IMG/VR virus record: IMGVR_UViG_3300050821_004060
Coordinates: 1 to 33,096 of that record
Length of the DNA stretch: 33,096 nt
Source: a virus
Strand: one strand, 5' to 3'
Shown: positions 14,779 to 22,200 of the stretch, piece by piece
Layout: every line of letters begins with the position of its first letter
Numbering within the stretch: the stretch's first letter is position 1
The notes under the pieces: generated by a model
Database searches by the model: none
Told to the model about the DNA's origin: nothing
What the model saw: the letters and a program-made list of their open reading frames with translations, nothing else
Translations under genes and position numbers: made by a program

Positions 14779-15383
14779 GGTGCAATGACCCACCCATTGA
14801 GATCAGGAGACGGGTATAAACCAATACCGGCAAGTTGTACAGCCGTCGATAGCAAGCCCCAAGAAGTTTCTTGCATGATTGACGAACCATCCGTAGTCGT
14901 GATGGTTACGGCATGATTGACAACCGCTGTTGACCAATCGACGACCTTCAAAAGCTGGCCTGCAATGCGCTGATTAAGCGGCGGGAGTATAAGCGTCGTC
15001 GCAGACGGCCCTGCACGTTGGATTGCCAACAATGTCGTTCCCGCATTAACGAGGTTCGATGCAGACTTCGCCGATTGGAATGCGTAACTGTTCGTACCGG
15101 AAAGCGCAGCCTGCCACAGTGACGGCGTAGCAACTTGGTACTGAGCCGCGCTGGCGTTCCACAAGTAAAGCACGCCTTCTGCAACCCATGACGGTTGCGA
15201 TGGTTTAAACCATGCCGTAGTCGGCTGATTGACCATTGGCGCGGTTTGCCCAACCGATAAGTTGATAAGACCCGCGCGAGCGAGCGCTGCAACGGTCCAA
15301 TCCAACCCCGGCATGTTGAGCACGCTTTTGCCACTGCCTGTATTTCGCAGCAACGAAAGAAAATCGGTTGACGGGTTGTACAT
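14775..15383 (-). CDS. Tail fibre/adaptor paralogue (shared N-terminal module, copy B)
   Basis: A 202-residue protein whose first ~95 residues (MYNPSTDFLSLLRN, MPGLDWTVAALARAGLINLSV, QTAPMVNQPTTAWFKP, EGVLYLWN) are clearly homologous to the starts of the genes at 15383-16537 and 20909-21508. The rest is beta-rich and different (TTLILPPLNQRIAGQLLKVVDWS, ending NGWVIAP). A shared head with varied tails is the pattern of tail-fibre or tail-tip proteins that dock on one site. Start overlaps the previous stop (TAATG); stop overlaps the next start (ATGA). Probably virion-attached, with no signal peptide, unlike its downstream partner. Confidence 0.7.
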   Translation of the reverse strand: MYNPSTDFLSLLRNTGSGKSVLNMPGLDWTVAALARAGLINLSVGQTAPMVNQPTTAWFKPSQPSWVAEGVLYLWNASAAQYQVATPSLWQAALSGTNSYAFQSAKSASNLVNAGTTLLAIQRAGPSATTLILPPLNQRIAGQLLKVVDWSTAVVNHAVTITTTDGSSIMQETSWGLLSTAVQLAGIGLYPSPDLNGWVIAP

Positions 15384-16537
15384 TAGTTCTTGCTCGCAAG
15401 TATCATATCGACGTACGACAGAGCCAAGCTGACCGAGTGATTATGCGCACCGCCTCCGCCTGTATTGTTATCCGTAACAACGCCGCCGGCACCGCCAGAA
15501 TTGGAATAGTACCCGATCGCAGCGATGGTGCCGTTATCCGTCGTGTTGAATTGCAACGCGCTAACTGGATGCGTATGCGCGGGTATCTGCGAGGCATTCA
15601 GCGCCGTATTGCCAACTGAAGTTTGCGCAAACACGGTGCTAAAAGCGGTGCCCGGCGTCGAACCGACCGCGCCAGACACCACGCGCAAGCCGTAGTCATT
15701 GAAAGCCGTTTGCTTTGTCCAGCCCACGGGGGCCGCGGTCTGTTGAAACAGCATGACTGTGCCGGATGGAAAGGTGGACGGCGACGACAGCCACGACGGG
15801 TCGGCGCCCGCACCCCCGGTAGTCAAAACCGTGCCCGCCACACCCGGGGCAAGCGTCTTCCATGCGGCAGTGTCCCGGTACAAAATATCGCCCTGCACGT
15901 TGCCGAACACGGCGTCAAGCAGCGCGGACAGTGCTTCCCATGCAGGCACACCGCCGGAAGGCGTCAAGACTGTCCCGGCGGCGCCGATGCCGAGCCCTTG
16001 CCATAAAAGCGGGCCGCGGTAGACTAGCTCGCCCTCCGTTGCGCCGAACGTGTTGTCAAGCGCACTGCTCGTGAGTACGTCAGCGGTGCCGGGCAGCGGA
16101 GAGGCGGGCCACACGCCCAAGGCTTTCGGGCCGTAAATGCCGTTTGGTTCGTCTGTACGGACAGCAAAATCACCGTTATTGCCGACTGTATTAAGTGGCG
16201 GCCCACCGACTGAAGTCCACCATGAGACGCCACTTTGCCCGGCCGATGCCTCCAAAAGATCGAGAAATAACGCGGCCGTAGCGGGTACGTACGCGCTTGT
16301 GACCGCGTTCCACAGAAACAATACGCCTTCGGCCGAATTACTTGGGACAGCCGTTTGCAGCCATGCCGTCGTCGACTGACTGACGACTGGCGCGGTCGCT
16401 GAAACAGACAGCGTGATCACGCCGGCACGCGCGAGCGCGGCGACAACGTAATCGAGCCCCGGCATTTCTACCTTGGAGACGACGCCAGCGATGTTGCGCC
16501 AAAGTGCGAGAAAGTCTGTTGCTGGGTTATAAACCAT
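15383..16537 (-). CDS. Tail fibre with collar/receptor-binding C-terminus
   Basis: A 384-residue protein. Residues 1-95 are the shared module (YNPATDFLALWRN, PGLDYVVAALARAGVITLSV, SQSTTAWLQ, EGVLFLWN). The middle has repeats of 'GT.LTP.GG.P.W' type (TVLTPSGGVPAWEALSA, TVLTTGGAGADPSWLSS). The C-terminal ~130 residues form a tail-collar-like tip: 'GTVMLFQQTAAPVGWTKQTAFNDYGLRVVSG', then 'ASQIPAHTHPVS' and 'GGGGAHNHSVSLALSYVDMILASKN'. HTH and HNH pairs in such tips bind metal in phage T4 short-fibre-type trimers. It is the best receptor-binding candidate in the window. Overlaps its upstream neighbour by 11 bp. Confidence 0.8.
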   Translation of the reverse strand: MVYNPATDFLALWRNIAGVVSKVEMPGLDYVVAALARAGVITLSVSATAPVVSQSTTAWLQTAVPSNSAEGVLFLWNAVTSAYVPATAALFLDLLEASAGQSGVSWWTSVGGPPLNTVGNNGDFAVRTDEPNGIYGPKALGVWPASPLPGTADVLTSSALDNTFGATEGELVYRGPLLWQGLGIGAAGTVLTPSGGVPAWEALSALLDAVFGNVQGDILYRDTAAWKTLAPGVAGTVLTTGGAGADPSWLSSPSTFPSGTVMLFQQTAAPVGWTKQTAFNDYGLRVVSGAVGSTPGTAFSTVFAQTSVGNTALNASQIPAHTHPVSALQFNTTDNGTIAAIGYYSNSGGAGGVVTDNNTGGGGAHNHSVSLALSYVDMILASKN

Positions 16538-16955
16538 GCGTGTCCTCCGCCGTGTACAGCGGGTTCAACGTCACAGCGACCGCGTTGGGCGAGCCCGGCC
16601 ATGCACCCGCGGCTTTCGGACCGAGGATTGAAGGTTGCAGACCGTAGTTCGGATAGCCGCCCCAGATCAAACAGTAATCGCCGTTGATGCCGACATCATT
16701 CGTCGGTATGGAATTGCCGAACCACTTGAGCTGCGCTTGGTACGTCGCGGGCACTTGAAACAGGTAGTGACCCCACGGGTCTGTGTCGTCAATTGCGCGC
16801 TTGGCGTACAGGAACCACAACAAGACATCGATGTACAGATCACCTTGTACGCCGGCAGCCGGCCCGGGCGGACCTAAACCGCGAATAATCGAACCAAATT
16901 GTTTCGATTGGAAGAAGACACCGCCTTGAAGTGTCCCGTTGTCAAAGCCGGACAT
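16527..16955 (-). CDS. Tail protein, tandem paralogue (short copy)
   Basis: A 142-residue protein nearly colinear with the gene just upstream: FDNGTLQGGVFFQSKQFGS, IRGLGPPGPAAGVQGDLYID, WFLYAKRAIDDTDPWGHYLF, PNYGLQPSILGPKAAGAWPG, and the end VAVTLNPLYTAEDTHGL. The 'GD.YID...WFLYAKR..D.TDPWGHYLFQVP' block is typical of phage tail/fibre proteins describing bound-DNA-free beta modules; function not known. The start lies one base after GTTTAAAC, which contains the stop of the upstream paralogue. Lacks the ~70-residue insertion of its sister. Confidence 0.75.
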   Translation of the reverse strand: MSGFDNGTLQGGVFFQSKQFGSIIRGLGPPGPAAGVQGDLYIDVLLWFLYAKRAIDDTDPWGHYLFQVPATYQAQLKWFGNSIPTNDVGINGDYCLIWGGYPNYGLQPSILGPKAAGAWPGSPNAVAVTLNPLYTAEDTHGL

Positions 16956-16958
16956 CGT

Positions 16959-17588
16959 TTAAACACCATGACCGTCCTGGGCGGTGTACAGCGGATTGAG
17001 CACGACGGCGACCGCAGCCGGTCCGGACTGCAATCCTTGCTGCGTTACTGGGTCGCCGGCAGCCGCAGTAACCGGAACAGCGAGGATAAATTCATCCGCC
17101 AAACCAACTGCGATCAACTGCGTTGACGTGCTGTACGTCAACGGCGCCCCTTCGTCCAGCAAACCGACTGGCAACACAGTTCCGGCGCCCGCGGCTGCGA
17201 TCGGAACAGTGCCGCCATTGCCGTTTTCGGGCCATCCCGCGGCTTGCTTCGGTCCGTAGATCGAAGGCTGCATGCCGTAGTTAGACCAGCCGCTCCAAAG
17301 TAAGCAGTAGTCCCCGGGCACGCCTATGCTGCTATCCGGCGCGGATGCGCTAAACCACTTCAGCGCCGTACGGTACGTCACGGGCACTTGAAACAAATAG
17401 TGCCCCCAAGGGTCCGTATTATCTGCGCTCCGCTTGGCGTACAAAAACCATGACTGCGTATCGATATAGACGTCGCCGACAACGCCGGATTGGGGCACGG
17501 GCGGGCCGGCGCCGCGCAATACCGAGCCGAATTGCTTGGCCTGAAAAAAGACGCCGCCTTGAATTGACCCGTTGTCGAAACCGCCCAC
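16959..17588 (-). CDS. Tail protein, tandem paralogue (long copy with insertion)
   Basis: A 209-residue protein with a GTG start four bases after the preceding stop. It aligns end to end with the 142-residue neighbour (FDNGSIQGGVFFQAKQFGS, GDVYIDTQSWFLYAKRSADN, TDPWGHYLFQVP, SNYGMQPSIYGPKQAAGWP, VAVVLNPLYTAQDGHGV) but has about 65 extra residues at 130-195 (IAAAGAGTVLPVGLLDEGAP, LTYSTSTQLIAVGLADEFIL). Either this copy gained a small beta module or the other lost it. Tandem duplication inside the fibre cluster suggests two versions of one tail part. Confidence 0.75.
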   Translation of the reverse strand: MGGFDNGSIQGGVFFQAKQFGSVLRGAGPPVPQSGVVGDVYIDTQSWFLYAKRSADNTDPWGHYLFQVPVTYRTALKWFSASAPDSSIGVPGDYCLLWSGWSNYGMQPSIYGPKQAAGWPENGNGGTVPIAAAGAGTVLPVGLLDEGAPLTYSTSTQLIAVGLADEFILAVPVTAAAGDPVTQQGLQSGPAAVAVVLNPLYTAQDGHGV

Positions 17589-17591
17589 GCG

Positions 17592-17741
17592 CTACCCCTT
17601 GCTCGCCATCTTTTCGAGCGCATCGGCGATGCGATTGAAATCCTTGTGGATTTCAATCGCATCCAACGCTGCCTTTTCGTCGTTGTTCGCTATGGCGCCG
17701 CGAACATGCATCACGCAAGCTCGAATTTCTTGTTCGTTCAT
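17592..17741 (-). CDS. 49-residue helical protein containing a perfect 16-bp inverted repeat
   Basis: The frame reads MNEQEIRACVMHVRGAIANN, DEKAALDAIEIHKDFNRIAD, ALEKMASKG. It starts in an ATGA overlap with the upstream gene and stops four bases before the next start, so it fits the operon exactly. Two amphipathic helices are likely. Positions 17628-17663 in it form a perfect hairpin that encodes DAIEIHKDFNRIAD. Function unknown; it could be a small chaperone or just a structural helper of the tail cluster. Confidence 0.7.
   Translation of the reverse strand: MNEQEIRACVMHVRGAIANNDEKAALDAIEIHKDFNRIADALEKMASKG
17628..17663 (-). repeat. Perfect 16-bp inverted repeat with 4-nt loop
   Basis: GATGCGATTGAAATCC, loop TTGT, then the exact reverse complement. 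The stem sits wholly inside the 49-residue gene and in mRNA would be a very stable hairpin. It has no U-run after it on the minus strand, so a processing or translational-control role is more likely than termination. Confidence 0.85.
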
Positions 17742-18151
17742 GTCACCGCTCCGCTCTCGCCCGTACGGCTGATTTGCAAGCCCATCAAAAGGCCCGTACC
17801 GTCGCCGTTATTGATGTTCAAAATCTTCAACCGTACAAAACCCGCGCGATGCGCCCGACGTGACGTAGCAACGACTACGTTTTCCCAGTTATCGATTGGA
17901 AACTTGATCGGAGCCGCGCCGCCCAAAACGGCCAGTTCCATAACTACGCTCATTTCCGGCGCGAACGGCGTCGCGGTCACCGTGCTCTGCGCAGCGCTCG
18001 CGAACACGATGGAGGCGCGCGCGATGTTGACCGCGATCGTATCGCCCTTGTTGATCGGCAGCCAATCGGTAGCCATGCCGATGGTGTCGGCATAGACCGT
18101 ATCGTACTGACGATTGGGCGCTTTGGCCGTGCCGCCTGGGCGATAGAACAC
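17738..18151 (-). CDS. Probable tail-cluster structural protein, unknown family
   Basis: A 137-residue protein, GTG start with AGAAGGGA upstream; an internal ATG at residue 26 is a less likely start. Beta-rich: 'DWLPINKGDTIAVNIARASIVFASAAQSTVTATPFAPEMSVVMELAVLGG', then 'FVRLKILNINNGDGTGLLMGLQISRTGE'. It resembles a small beta-sandwich decoration or tail protein in composition, but no family is recognised. ATGA overlap with the next gene. Confidence 0.6.
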   Translation of the reverse strand: MFYRPGGTAKAPNRQYDTVYADTIGMATDWLPINKGDTIAVNIARASIVFASAAQSTVTATPFAPEMSVVMELAVLGGAAPIKFPIDNWENVVVATSRRAHRAGFVRLKILNINNGDGTGLLMGLQISRTGESGAVT

Positions 18152-18163
18152 GTAAGTTCCCTT

Positions 18164-18376
18164 CTACTTCGAACGTGGCGACTTTAACGCAGCGTTGAAA
18201 CGAAACGACGATCTTAGTTTCGTCATCTTCGCCTGCTTACCGCTACGCACCGCTTTCGACTTGAACTTTGAACCAAGCACGCCCGTACGGGCCGCGTGTT
18301 CAAAACGCATGGCGGTCATTTTTGTTTGCCGGCCGCCGCGAGCAGCAGAACCGTGGCCCTTCGCGTCTTTGCCCAT
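18164..18376 (-). CDS. Small basic protein, unknown function
   Basis: A 70-residue, Lys/Arg-rich protein starting MGKDAKGHGSAARGG and ending in RSSFRFNAALKSPRSK. The start at 18376 follows the stop of the upstream gene by 5 bases; the same frame is open further upstream but there it is antagonistic to the coding frame of the upstream gene. A 'TKMTAMRFEHAARTG / AKMTKLRSSFRFNAA' internal similarity suggests a duplicated basic motif. Nucleic-acid binding is possible. Confidence 0.55.
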   Translation of the reverse strand: MGKDAKGHGSAARGGRQTKMTAMRFEHAARTGVLGSKFKSKAVRSGKQAKMTKLRSSFRFNAALKSPRSK

Positions 18377-18381
18377 CGTCG

Positions 18382-18711
18382 TTATTTCCGATTGTCCGAC
18401 ATATCCTTGCTGCGCTTGCCGCCCATACCCCCAGGCTTGCGACCGCTGGACATTCCTCCGGTATTCTTGAAGCCGCTGGGGGCGCCGCTGAAAGTCACGC
18501 CGCTGCCATCGCCTTCGCCATGGTTGGCCTTCGCGAGCCGACGATTGCCGTTCGAAATGTCCGCAGCCGCGCCCGGGTAGCGCTTCAGCGGTCCAGCCGG
18601 CACCGCAGGGCGCCCGTTGAACTTCGTCGTTGGCGGACCCATTTCGTTGGGCACGCATGCGTTGCTGCCCTTGGGATTGAAGCCCGTCTTGTGGCCTTTG
18701 AAAGCAGTCAT
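18382..18711 (-). CDS. Gly/Asn/Lys-rich disordered protein, unknown function
   Basis: A 109-residue protein, basic and low in hydrophobic residues: MTAFKGHKTGFNPKGSNACV at the start, a middle rich in Pro and Gly, and GFKNTGGMSSGRKPGGMGGK near the end. It looks intrinsically disordered. It lies between a membrane protein gene (3-base gap) and the small basic gene. Function not recognised. Confidence 0.55.
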   Translation of the reverse strand: MTAFKGHKTGFNPKGSNACVPNEMGPPTTKFNGRPAVPAGPLKRYPGAAADISNGNRRLAKANHGEGDGSGVTFSGAPSGFKNTGGMSSGRKPGGMGGKRSKDMSDNRK

Positions 18712-18714
18712 CGC

Positions 18715-19005
18715 TCAGTGCTCCTGTTGTGGGACATCCGGCAGCTCCTTGATGATGGAAGTTGCCCGCCGATCTTCTGCCGTCTCCGGTGCGTGCCGCT
18801 TGAAACGGTGCAGCAAGCCCAGCTTATCAGACATCTGGAACAACATAAAGGCCGCCGACACAATCATGTAGATCGCTGTGGGAGCCGGAACGTAAGTCCA
18901 CAGATCGTTCAACCACGGTAAAACAGCGGCGTTCACGCCCAGCACCGGCCAGTTAAGGGTGTCAAGGTGGTGATGCACTGTCGTTCCCCGGTTATAGATT
19001 TGCAT
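18715..19005 (-). CDS. Single-span membrane protein, possible holin or pinholin
   Basis: A 96-residue protein with one clear membrane segment (APTAIYMIVSAAFMLFQM, about 41-58), possibly a second weaker hydrophobic stretch before it (WPVLGVNAAVLPWL), then a positively charged cytoplasmic-type tail (LLHRFKRHAPETAEDRR) that ends acidic. Size fits phage holins or other lysis accessory proteins. It lies in the tail cluster, away from the endolysin, so a role in tail assembly or membrane targeting is equally possible. Confidence 0.55.
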   Translation of the reverse strand: MQIYNRGTTVHHHLDTLNWPVLGVNAAVLPWLNDLWTYVPAPTAIYMIVSAAFMLFQMSDKLGLLHRFKRHAPETAEDRRATSIIKELPDVPQQEH

Positions 19006-19011
19006 GACTCT

Positions 19012-19311
19012 TTACCTCAGAAATCGTTGCTGAGCCGCTGCGAGCGCAACCTGCCGATCTTCAGCACTCTTGACAATTTCGTTACGCAGGCTTTCGACAG
19101 CCGCGCCAGTTTGCCGCGACACCTGAGCATTTTCAATCAATAGTAGCGGCAAGAAGCTGTCCACGCAACCATGCCGATCAACAACGGCGCCGGTTTGCGG
19201 GTCGTGGCCCTTGACACTGACGAATTTCGGACAGTCGCACTCCCCCAGGATTTCACGGCATGTGCGCGTGAAGGCTGTTGCGGGGCACCTTACTTTTGGG
19301 TCCGGCATCAT
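19012..19311 (-). CDS. Cys-rich conserved-looking phage protein, unknown function
   Basis: A 99-residue protein. N-terminal cysteines: RCPATAFTRTCREILGECDCP, then 'HGCVDSFLPLLLIENAQVSRQTGAAVESLRNEIV'. The Cys spacing could bind zinc or an iron-sulfur centre; the C-terminal part is a helix. I recall 'C...F...CR.IL...CDCPKW' proteins in other phages but cannot name a function. Start (ATGATG) overlaps the stop of the fibre-like gene. Confidence 0.6.
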   Translation of the reverse strand: MMPDPKVRCPATAFTRTCREILGECDCPKFVSVKGHDPQTGAVVDRHGCVDSFLPLLLIENAQVSRQTGAAVESLRNEIVKSAEDRQVALAAAQQRFLR

Positions 19312-20909
19312 TGATAGTGTTCCTCAAAGATAATATCCCCAGCAGCGCCGACACCACCGGCTGCGCCGCTAGTACCTGCGGAGCCGGCAGCCGCCGTGGC
19401 CCCGACAGTGTACGTCATAGTTGCAGGTACGGGCGATATTACCAGCTCGCAATAAGCGCCGCCCGCGCCGCCGCTGCCTGACGGACCCACAGACCCATCA
19501 CCCGCACCGCCACCGCCTCCGCCGCTGTTCGTGGCGCCGGGGCCGCCCGCGCCGGGCGAAGTGCTGCCACCGCCGCCGCCCGCGCCCGTTGACGTACTCC
19601 CACCGGCTCCGCCCGGAATGTTGGTTCCCCCGGAAGCCGCACCGCTGGCTCCGCCTGAATACCCAACTGCGCTTGTAACGGCGGCAACAATCCCAGTCGT
19701 ACAGTTGGTATTAGTACCCCCCGATGCCGAACCGCCGCCCGCCGAACCCGCACCGCCGCCGCCTGCGGTAATGGTGGTGCTGCTCACGACAACGGAGCTT
19801 GCATTTCCAACCGTACCAGCGCCGCCACCAGTGCCCGAACCGCCGCCGCCGGCACCGCCGCCCTGCATGCGAATAACATCATAGAGCGGTGCCGGCGTTG
19901 GCGTCGTATACGTAGCGCCGGTACCCGAAAGAAATACTTGCCTTGTCTGCGCTTTTAGCGCCGGGTTCATTGTAACTTGGTAGTTCGTACCGTCCGATGA
20001 AATACGCGCAAACTGTCCGGGTAGTATTTTGTACGTAGGTGCGCACGTTCCTTGTGCACACAATTGCGAAGTTGAAGCAGTGATGGTGACTATGGCTGCG
20101 GCGTTAACCGAACTGTTTTGAATATCGGTATACCAGCCTGATTGGAACGCAGAAGCGGCACCTGCTTGCGCGATAGCGTACGCCTGAGCCGCAGCGTTGT
20201 TGGCAATGATAGTTTTTGCGCGGTCGCTATCTTGAATAGCGTACGAAGTCCCGCTTTGCGCGTTGATGCAATGCGCAGCCGAAAACGTACCGCTTGTGGT
20301 CACCGCAGTTTGCGAACATGCTGCGGTGACTGAAGACACCAAGCCGCCGCCGGGCGTCAAGCTCAGCATCGTACCGCCGCCAGAAGCAGCAACCCAAGAC
20401 GGCACGCCGGCCGAAGTTTCTTGCAGGACGTTCGTTCCAGAATTGTTGCCTGCTAGCGTGACCCACGTTGTTCCGTTCCAATAAACGACGTCCCCGGCTC
20501 GCGTTGGTGTCGGGGCAACGACGCCACCGGAACCGTTGGCGGCAGCACCAAGCACCGTAGCAACGTTCGTCCCAAGCCCGGTAACGGCCGCGATGCCCGG
20601 CGTGCATGTCACCACGGCAGCGGCCGTAATCAAACCTTTGGCGTTCGTTGTGAAACTCACGCATTGCGTCGCGGAGCCAAAAGAACCGACATTGCTGTTC
20701 ACAATTGCAAGCGTGAGTACAAACCCACCCAAACTGCTTGTCACGTCACCCGTGAACGCAGGAAGAATATTCATCGCCGCACCCGCGCGCGTGTTCGCCG
20801 CGGTGCCGCCCTTAGCAATTGACAGCGGCGACGTGCCGGGGTTAACCTGCGCTGTTGCCGGCGCGATGAACGCCAACAATGCAACGGCGATATAACAAAG
20901 CTTTTTCAC
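19308..20909 (-). CDS. Fibre-like, glycine-rich-tip protein with Sec signal peptide (copy A)
   Basis: A 533-residue protein. The GTG start forms TAGTG with the upstream stop. MKKLCYIAVALLAFIAPATAQ is a signal peptide (cleavage after ATA). The body follows a typical tail-fibre shaft: PLSIAKGGTAANTRAGAAMN, FTGDVTSSLGGFVLTLAIVN, VGSFGSATQCVSFTTNAKGL. The last ~190 residues are a glycine-rich domain (VIRMQGGGAGGGGSGTGGGA; NSGGGGGGAGDG) ending AAGDIIFEEHYQ, like polyglycine-loop adhesin tips of receptor-binding proteins. Several Cys pairs (LCAQGTCAP; ACSQTAV...AHCINA) fit an oxidising compartment. Combines a fibre shaft, an adhesin tip and an export signal, an unusual set. Confidence 0.75.
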   Translation of the reverse strand: MKKLCYIAVALLAFIAPATAQVNPGTSPLSIAKGGTAANTRAGAAMNILPAFTGDVTSSLGGFVLTLAIVNSNVGSFGSATQCVSFTTNAKGLITAAAVVTCTPGIAAVTGLGTNVATVLGAAANGSGGVVAPTPTRAGDVVYWNGTTWVTLAGNNSGTNVLQETSAGVPSWVAASGGGTMLSLTPGGGLVSSVTAACSQTAVTTSGTFSAAHCINAQSGTSYAIQDSDRAKTIIANNAAAQAYAIAQAGAASAFQSGWYTDIQNSSVNAAAIVTITASTSQLCAQGTCAPTYKILPGQFARISSDGTNYQVTMNPALKAQTRQVFLSGTGATYTTPTPAPLYDVIRMQGGGAGGGGSGTGGGAGTVGNASSVVVSSTTITAGGGGAGSAGGGSASGGTNTNCTTGIVAAVTSAVGYSGGASGAASGGTNIPGGAGGSTSTGAGGGGGSTSPGAGGPGATNSGGGGGGAGDGSVGPSGSGGAGGAYCELVISPVPATMTYTVGATAAAGSAGTSGAAGGVGAAGDIIFEEHYQ

Positions 20910-21508
20910 TAGTAGGCTCCCGAACCGTCCGGTAGTGGCGTGAGTGTGATACTTCCGCCGTTGCTGTCGATGGGGTACTGATAATTCAACGTGCCCATTT
21001 GCGTCTGGCCCGCTTTAGGTACAATGGTGATGTTGTTCGCCAAAGCACCCAATCCGCTGTCAACAACGGTTAGCTTCTTTGTGCGCGCACTCCAGTCAAC
21101 GTTTACCGTGAACGGTGCGCCTACACCTGACTTAATCAAAATCACGTCATCGGCTGGCTGTGCAGCGTATGCACCGGTTCCGAGTGCATTTATCGTAACA
21201 TAGTTCAGCGTCGCCGAGCCGCTGGAACTTATGACTTGGTTCCACAATGCGGGCGTGGCTGGCGCGTATGCTGTGCCGTTCCACAAAAACAAAACACCTT
21301 CGGCGGTCCATGAGGGAATATTTGGTTTAAACCACGCCGTAATTGCTTGATTAACAGTCGGCGCAGTTTGGCTCACAACCAAAGTAATCAAACCGGCGCG
21401 CGCAAGCGCAGCAACAACCCAATCGAGCCCGGGGACACTGGTTACGCGTTCGCCGTTCGCCGTATTCCGCAACAGCGCGAGAAGATCGGTTGACGGCGTA
21501 TACGTCAC
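20909..21508 (-). CDS. Tail fibre/adaptor paralogue (shared N-terminal module, copy A)
   Basis: A 199-residue protein with GTG start, preceded by GGAAGG. Residues 1-90 match the shared module (TPSTDLLALLRN, VPGLDWVVAALARAGLITLV, QTAPTVNQAITAWFKPNIPS, EGVLFLWN). The remainder is a beta-rich tip: NYVTINALGTGAYAAQPADD, then DVILIKSGVGAPFTVNVDWS and NITIVPKAGQTQMGTLNYQY. Directly followed by the signal-peptide fibre (TAGTG), the same gene order as copy B. Confidence 0.7.
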   Translation of the reverse strand: MTYTPSTDLLALLRNTANGERVTSVPGLDWVVAALARAGLITLVVSQTAPTVNQAITAWFKPNIPSWTAEGVLFLWNGTAYAPATPALWNQVISSSGSATLNYVTINALGTGAYAAQPADDVILIKSGVGAPFTVNVDWSARTKKLTVVDSGLGALANNITIVPKAGQTQMGTLNYQYPIDSNGGSITLTPLPDGSGAY

Positions 21509-21512
21509 TCAA

Positions 21513-21830
21513 CTACCTTCCTGCCCACGAACCCGTACGTTCGAACACGCCGGAAAAGCCAGTCGTTCCCGCGATGGCCCAATGATACTGCCCCGCCGCC
21601 AAGTGGTACTCGGTCATGCCATTGGCCACAATCGCGGCGCCGATGTTGATATACTCGGCGCCTAGTACGGGGTCCGCGACCATGCGCTGAAGCTGCGCCG
21701 TACCCCAAGCCGTCGCCGTCGCTGTGAACGTGTACACACCGGCTTTGCACGGAAAGTCGATAACCGGAATGACGTTGTTCGACCATTGCTGATAGTCGCG
21801 CGGAACGGAAACGATGGGGTTCATAGCCAC
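21513..21830 (-). CDS. Small beta-rich tail-cluster protein, unknown function
   Basis: A 105-residue protein. GTG start at 21830 has AAGGAG 8 bases upstream; an ATG two codons later is the alternative. The sequence alternates short strands: 'DFPCKAGVYTFTATATAWGTAQLQRMV', then 'INIGAAIVANGMTEYHLAAGQYHWAIAGTTGFSGVFERTG'. This is compatible with a small jelly-roll or decoration module. No family recognised. No signal peptide, in contrast to its upstream neighbour. Confidence 0.65.
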   Translation of the reverse strand: MAMNPIVSVPRDYQQWSNNVIPVIDFPCKAGVYTFTATATAWGTAQLQRMVADPVLGAEYINIGAAIVANGMTEYHLAAGQYHWAIAGTTGFSGVFERTGSWAGR

Positions 21831-21845
21831 GGCGGCAGCTCCTTG

Positions 21846-22139
21846 CTACATCGATTTCCAAGCAGCACCGTTGCACACGACAAGCACGGCAACGTTGCTG
21901 CCGCCGGTCAGCGCACCGTTGTACGTCGGCGTCGTTGCATCGGTGACGCCAAGAATGATGCCGATGTTGAAGCTATCGCAAATCGGAAGCTGCGCAGTCG
22001 TCATGAAGGGCACCTTGACCGCGCCGCTGTACGGAACGTGAATGGTTGGCATGCCCTGCTTAGAAGTCTGCGCCGCAACCGCGATCGGAGCGGAGAAAGC
22101 AAGCGACATCGCGAGCGCGCAAGCGAAATATTTACGCAT
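21846..22139 (-). CDS. Small exported protein, unknown function
   Basis: A 97-residue protein with signal peptide MRKYFACALAMSLAFSAPIAVAAQ (cleavage after AVA). The mature part is beta-like with two Cys (LPICDSFNIGIILGV; AVLVVCNGAAWKSM) that may pair. The end 'VAVLVVCNGAAWKSM' is reminiscent of fibre-module strands. A GGAGG ribosome site supports the ATG at 22139. It lies downstream of a terminator (22160-22187), so it may be expressed at lower level or from its own start. Confidence 0.65.
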   Translation of the reverse strand: MRKYFACALAMSLAFSAPIAVAAQTSKQGMPTIHVPYSGAVKVPFMTTAQLPICDSFNIGIILGVTDATTPTYNGALTGGSNVAVLVVCNGAAWKSM

Positions 22140-22159
22140 GGAAGCAGTCCTCCGGTTGA

Positions 22160-22187
22160 AAGTAAAACCGGGAGCCGAAGCCCCCGG
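22160..22187 (-). terminator. Intrinsic terminator with UUCG loop
   Basis: Minus strand: CCGGGGGC-TTCG-GCTCCCGG then TTTTACTTT. The stem has one G-T pair. It would end or attenuate transcripts from the two genes at 22201-23557 before the rest of the tail cluster. Confidence 0.8.
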
Positions 22188-22200
22188 CCGCTAAGCGCTG

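Noticed and set aside
18377-18658. Upstream extension of the small basic gene ending at 18164
   Set aside because: It runs in a second frame across the gene at 18382-18711 and has no natural composition; the ATG at 18376 fits the gene spacing.
19480-19870. Dense GCC/CCG repeats that might look like a repeat element
   Set aside because: They encode the glycine-rich tip of the fibre-like protein.
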